This document shows positions 63,899-64,000 of a stretch of 64,000 bases of DNA, piece by piece (the stretch's first letter is position 1; each line of letters begins with the position of its first letter). The position numbers and the translations under genes were made by a program. Under the pieces are notes generated by a model, which saw nothing but the letters and a program-made list of their open reading frames with translations, was not told the DNA's origin and did no database searches. The stretch is from Membranipora membranacea (lineage: Eukaryota > Bryozoa > Gymnolaemata > Cheilostomatida > Membraniporidae). The stretch is from contig OU612065.1 of NCBI GenBank assembly GCA_914767715.1, forward strand, positions 14,570,001 to 14,634,000. Reading direction: 5' to 3'.

Positions 63899-64000
63899 CT
63901 ATAGAGAGGCGTTCTATCTACTTCTCATCTCCTCTCGAGCCAGCAATAAAATAACAAACAATGCAGACGGACAGCAATAAATGAGTCGTCACTGTACACT

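Overview
This window is nuclear DNA from an intron-rich metazoan, most likely an invertebrate. It is AT-rich, its genes are split into many short exons with GT-AG introns, and it carries tRNA-derived SINEs and miniature inverted-repeat elements. I cannot name the species. Every gene I can support lies on the minus strand. Exons were joined by hand from splice sites, reading phase and similarity to remembered families. In every complete intact model the summed exon lengths are divisible by three.

Layout from left to right: (1) 56-9195, the 5' half of a USP24-type deubiquitinase (20 exons, about 1,235 residues). The UBA and UBL-like parts are inside; the catalytic domain lies beyond the left edge. 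(2) 10128-11501, a 1.37-kb near-perfect inverted repeat. (3) 12706-15744, a secreted Reeler-domain protein of 260 residues with a likely GPI-anchor tail. (4) 17515-39190, a tandem array of four Cys-loop ligand-gated ion channel genes of the nicotinic-receptor-like class. Three are intact (458, 446 and 452 residues). The one at 17515-22117 is a pseudogene with five separate lesions. (5) 42975-63427, a four-RRM polypyrimidine-tract-binding protein (PTBP/hephaestus type, 755 residues). It has a 34-nt exon matching the autoregulatory exon of vertebrate PTBP1, and a second, diverged copy of the terminal exon that gives an alternative C-terminus.

The channels form two pairs: 17.5/23.4 kb (introns also alignable, so a recent duplication) and 29.9/35.7 kb (older). 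All have eight coding exons, including the 45-nt and 110-nt exons familiar from vertebrate nicotinic receptor genes. All lack the acidic residue before the M2 lysine and carry an aspartate inside the pore at 2' instead. At least three small foldback element families sit around the array. No operon-like logic links the genes; the array is best read as a lineage-specific receptor expansion between housekeeping genes.
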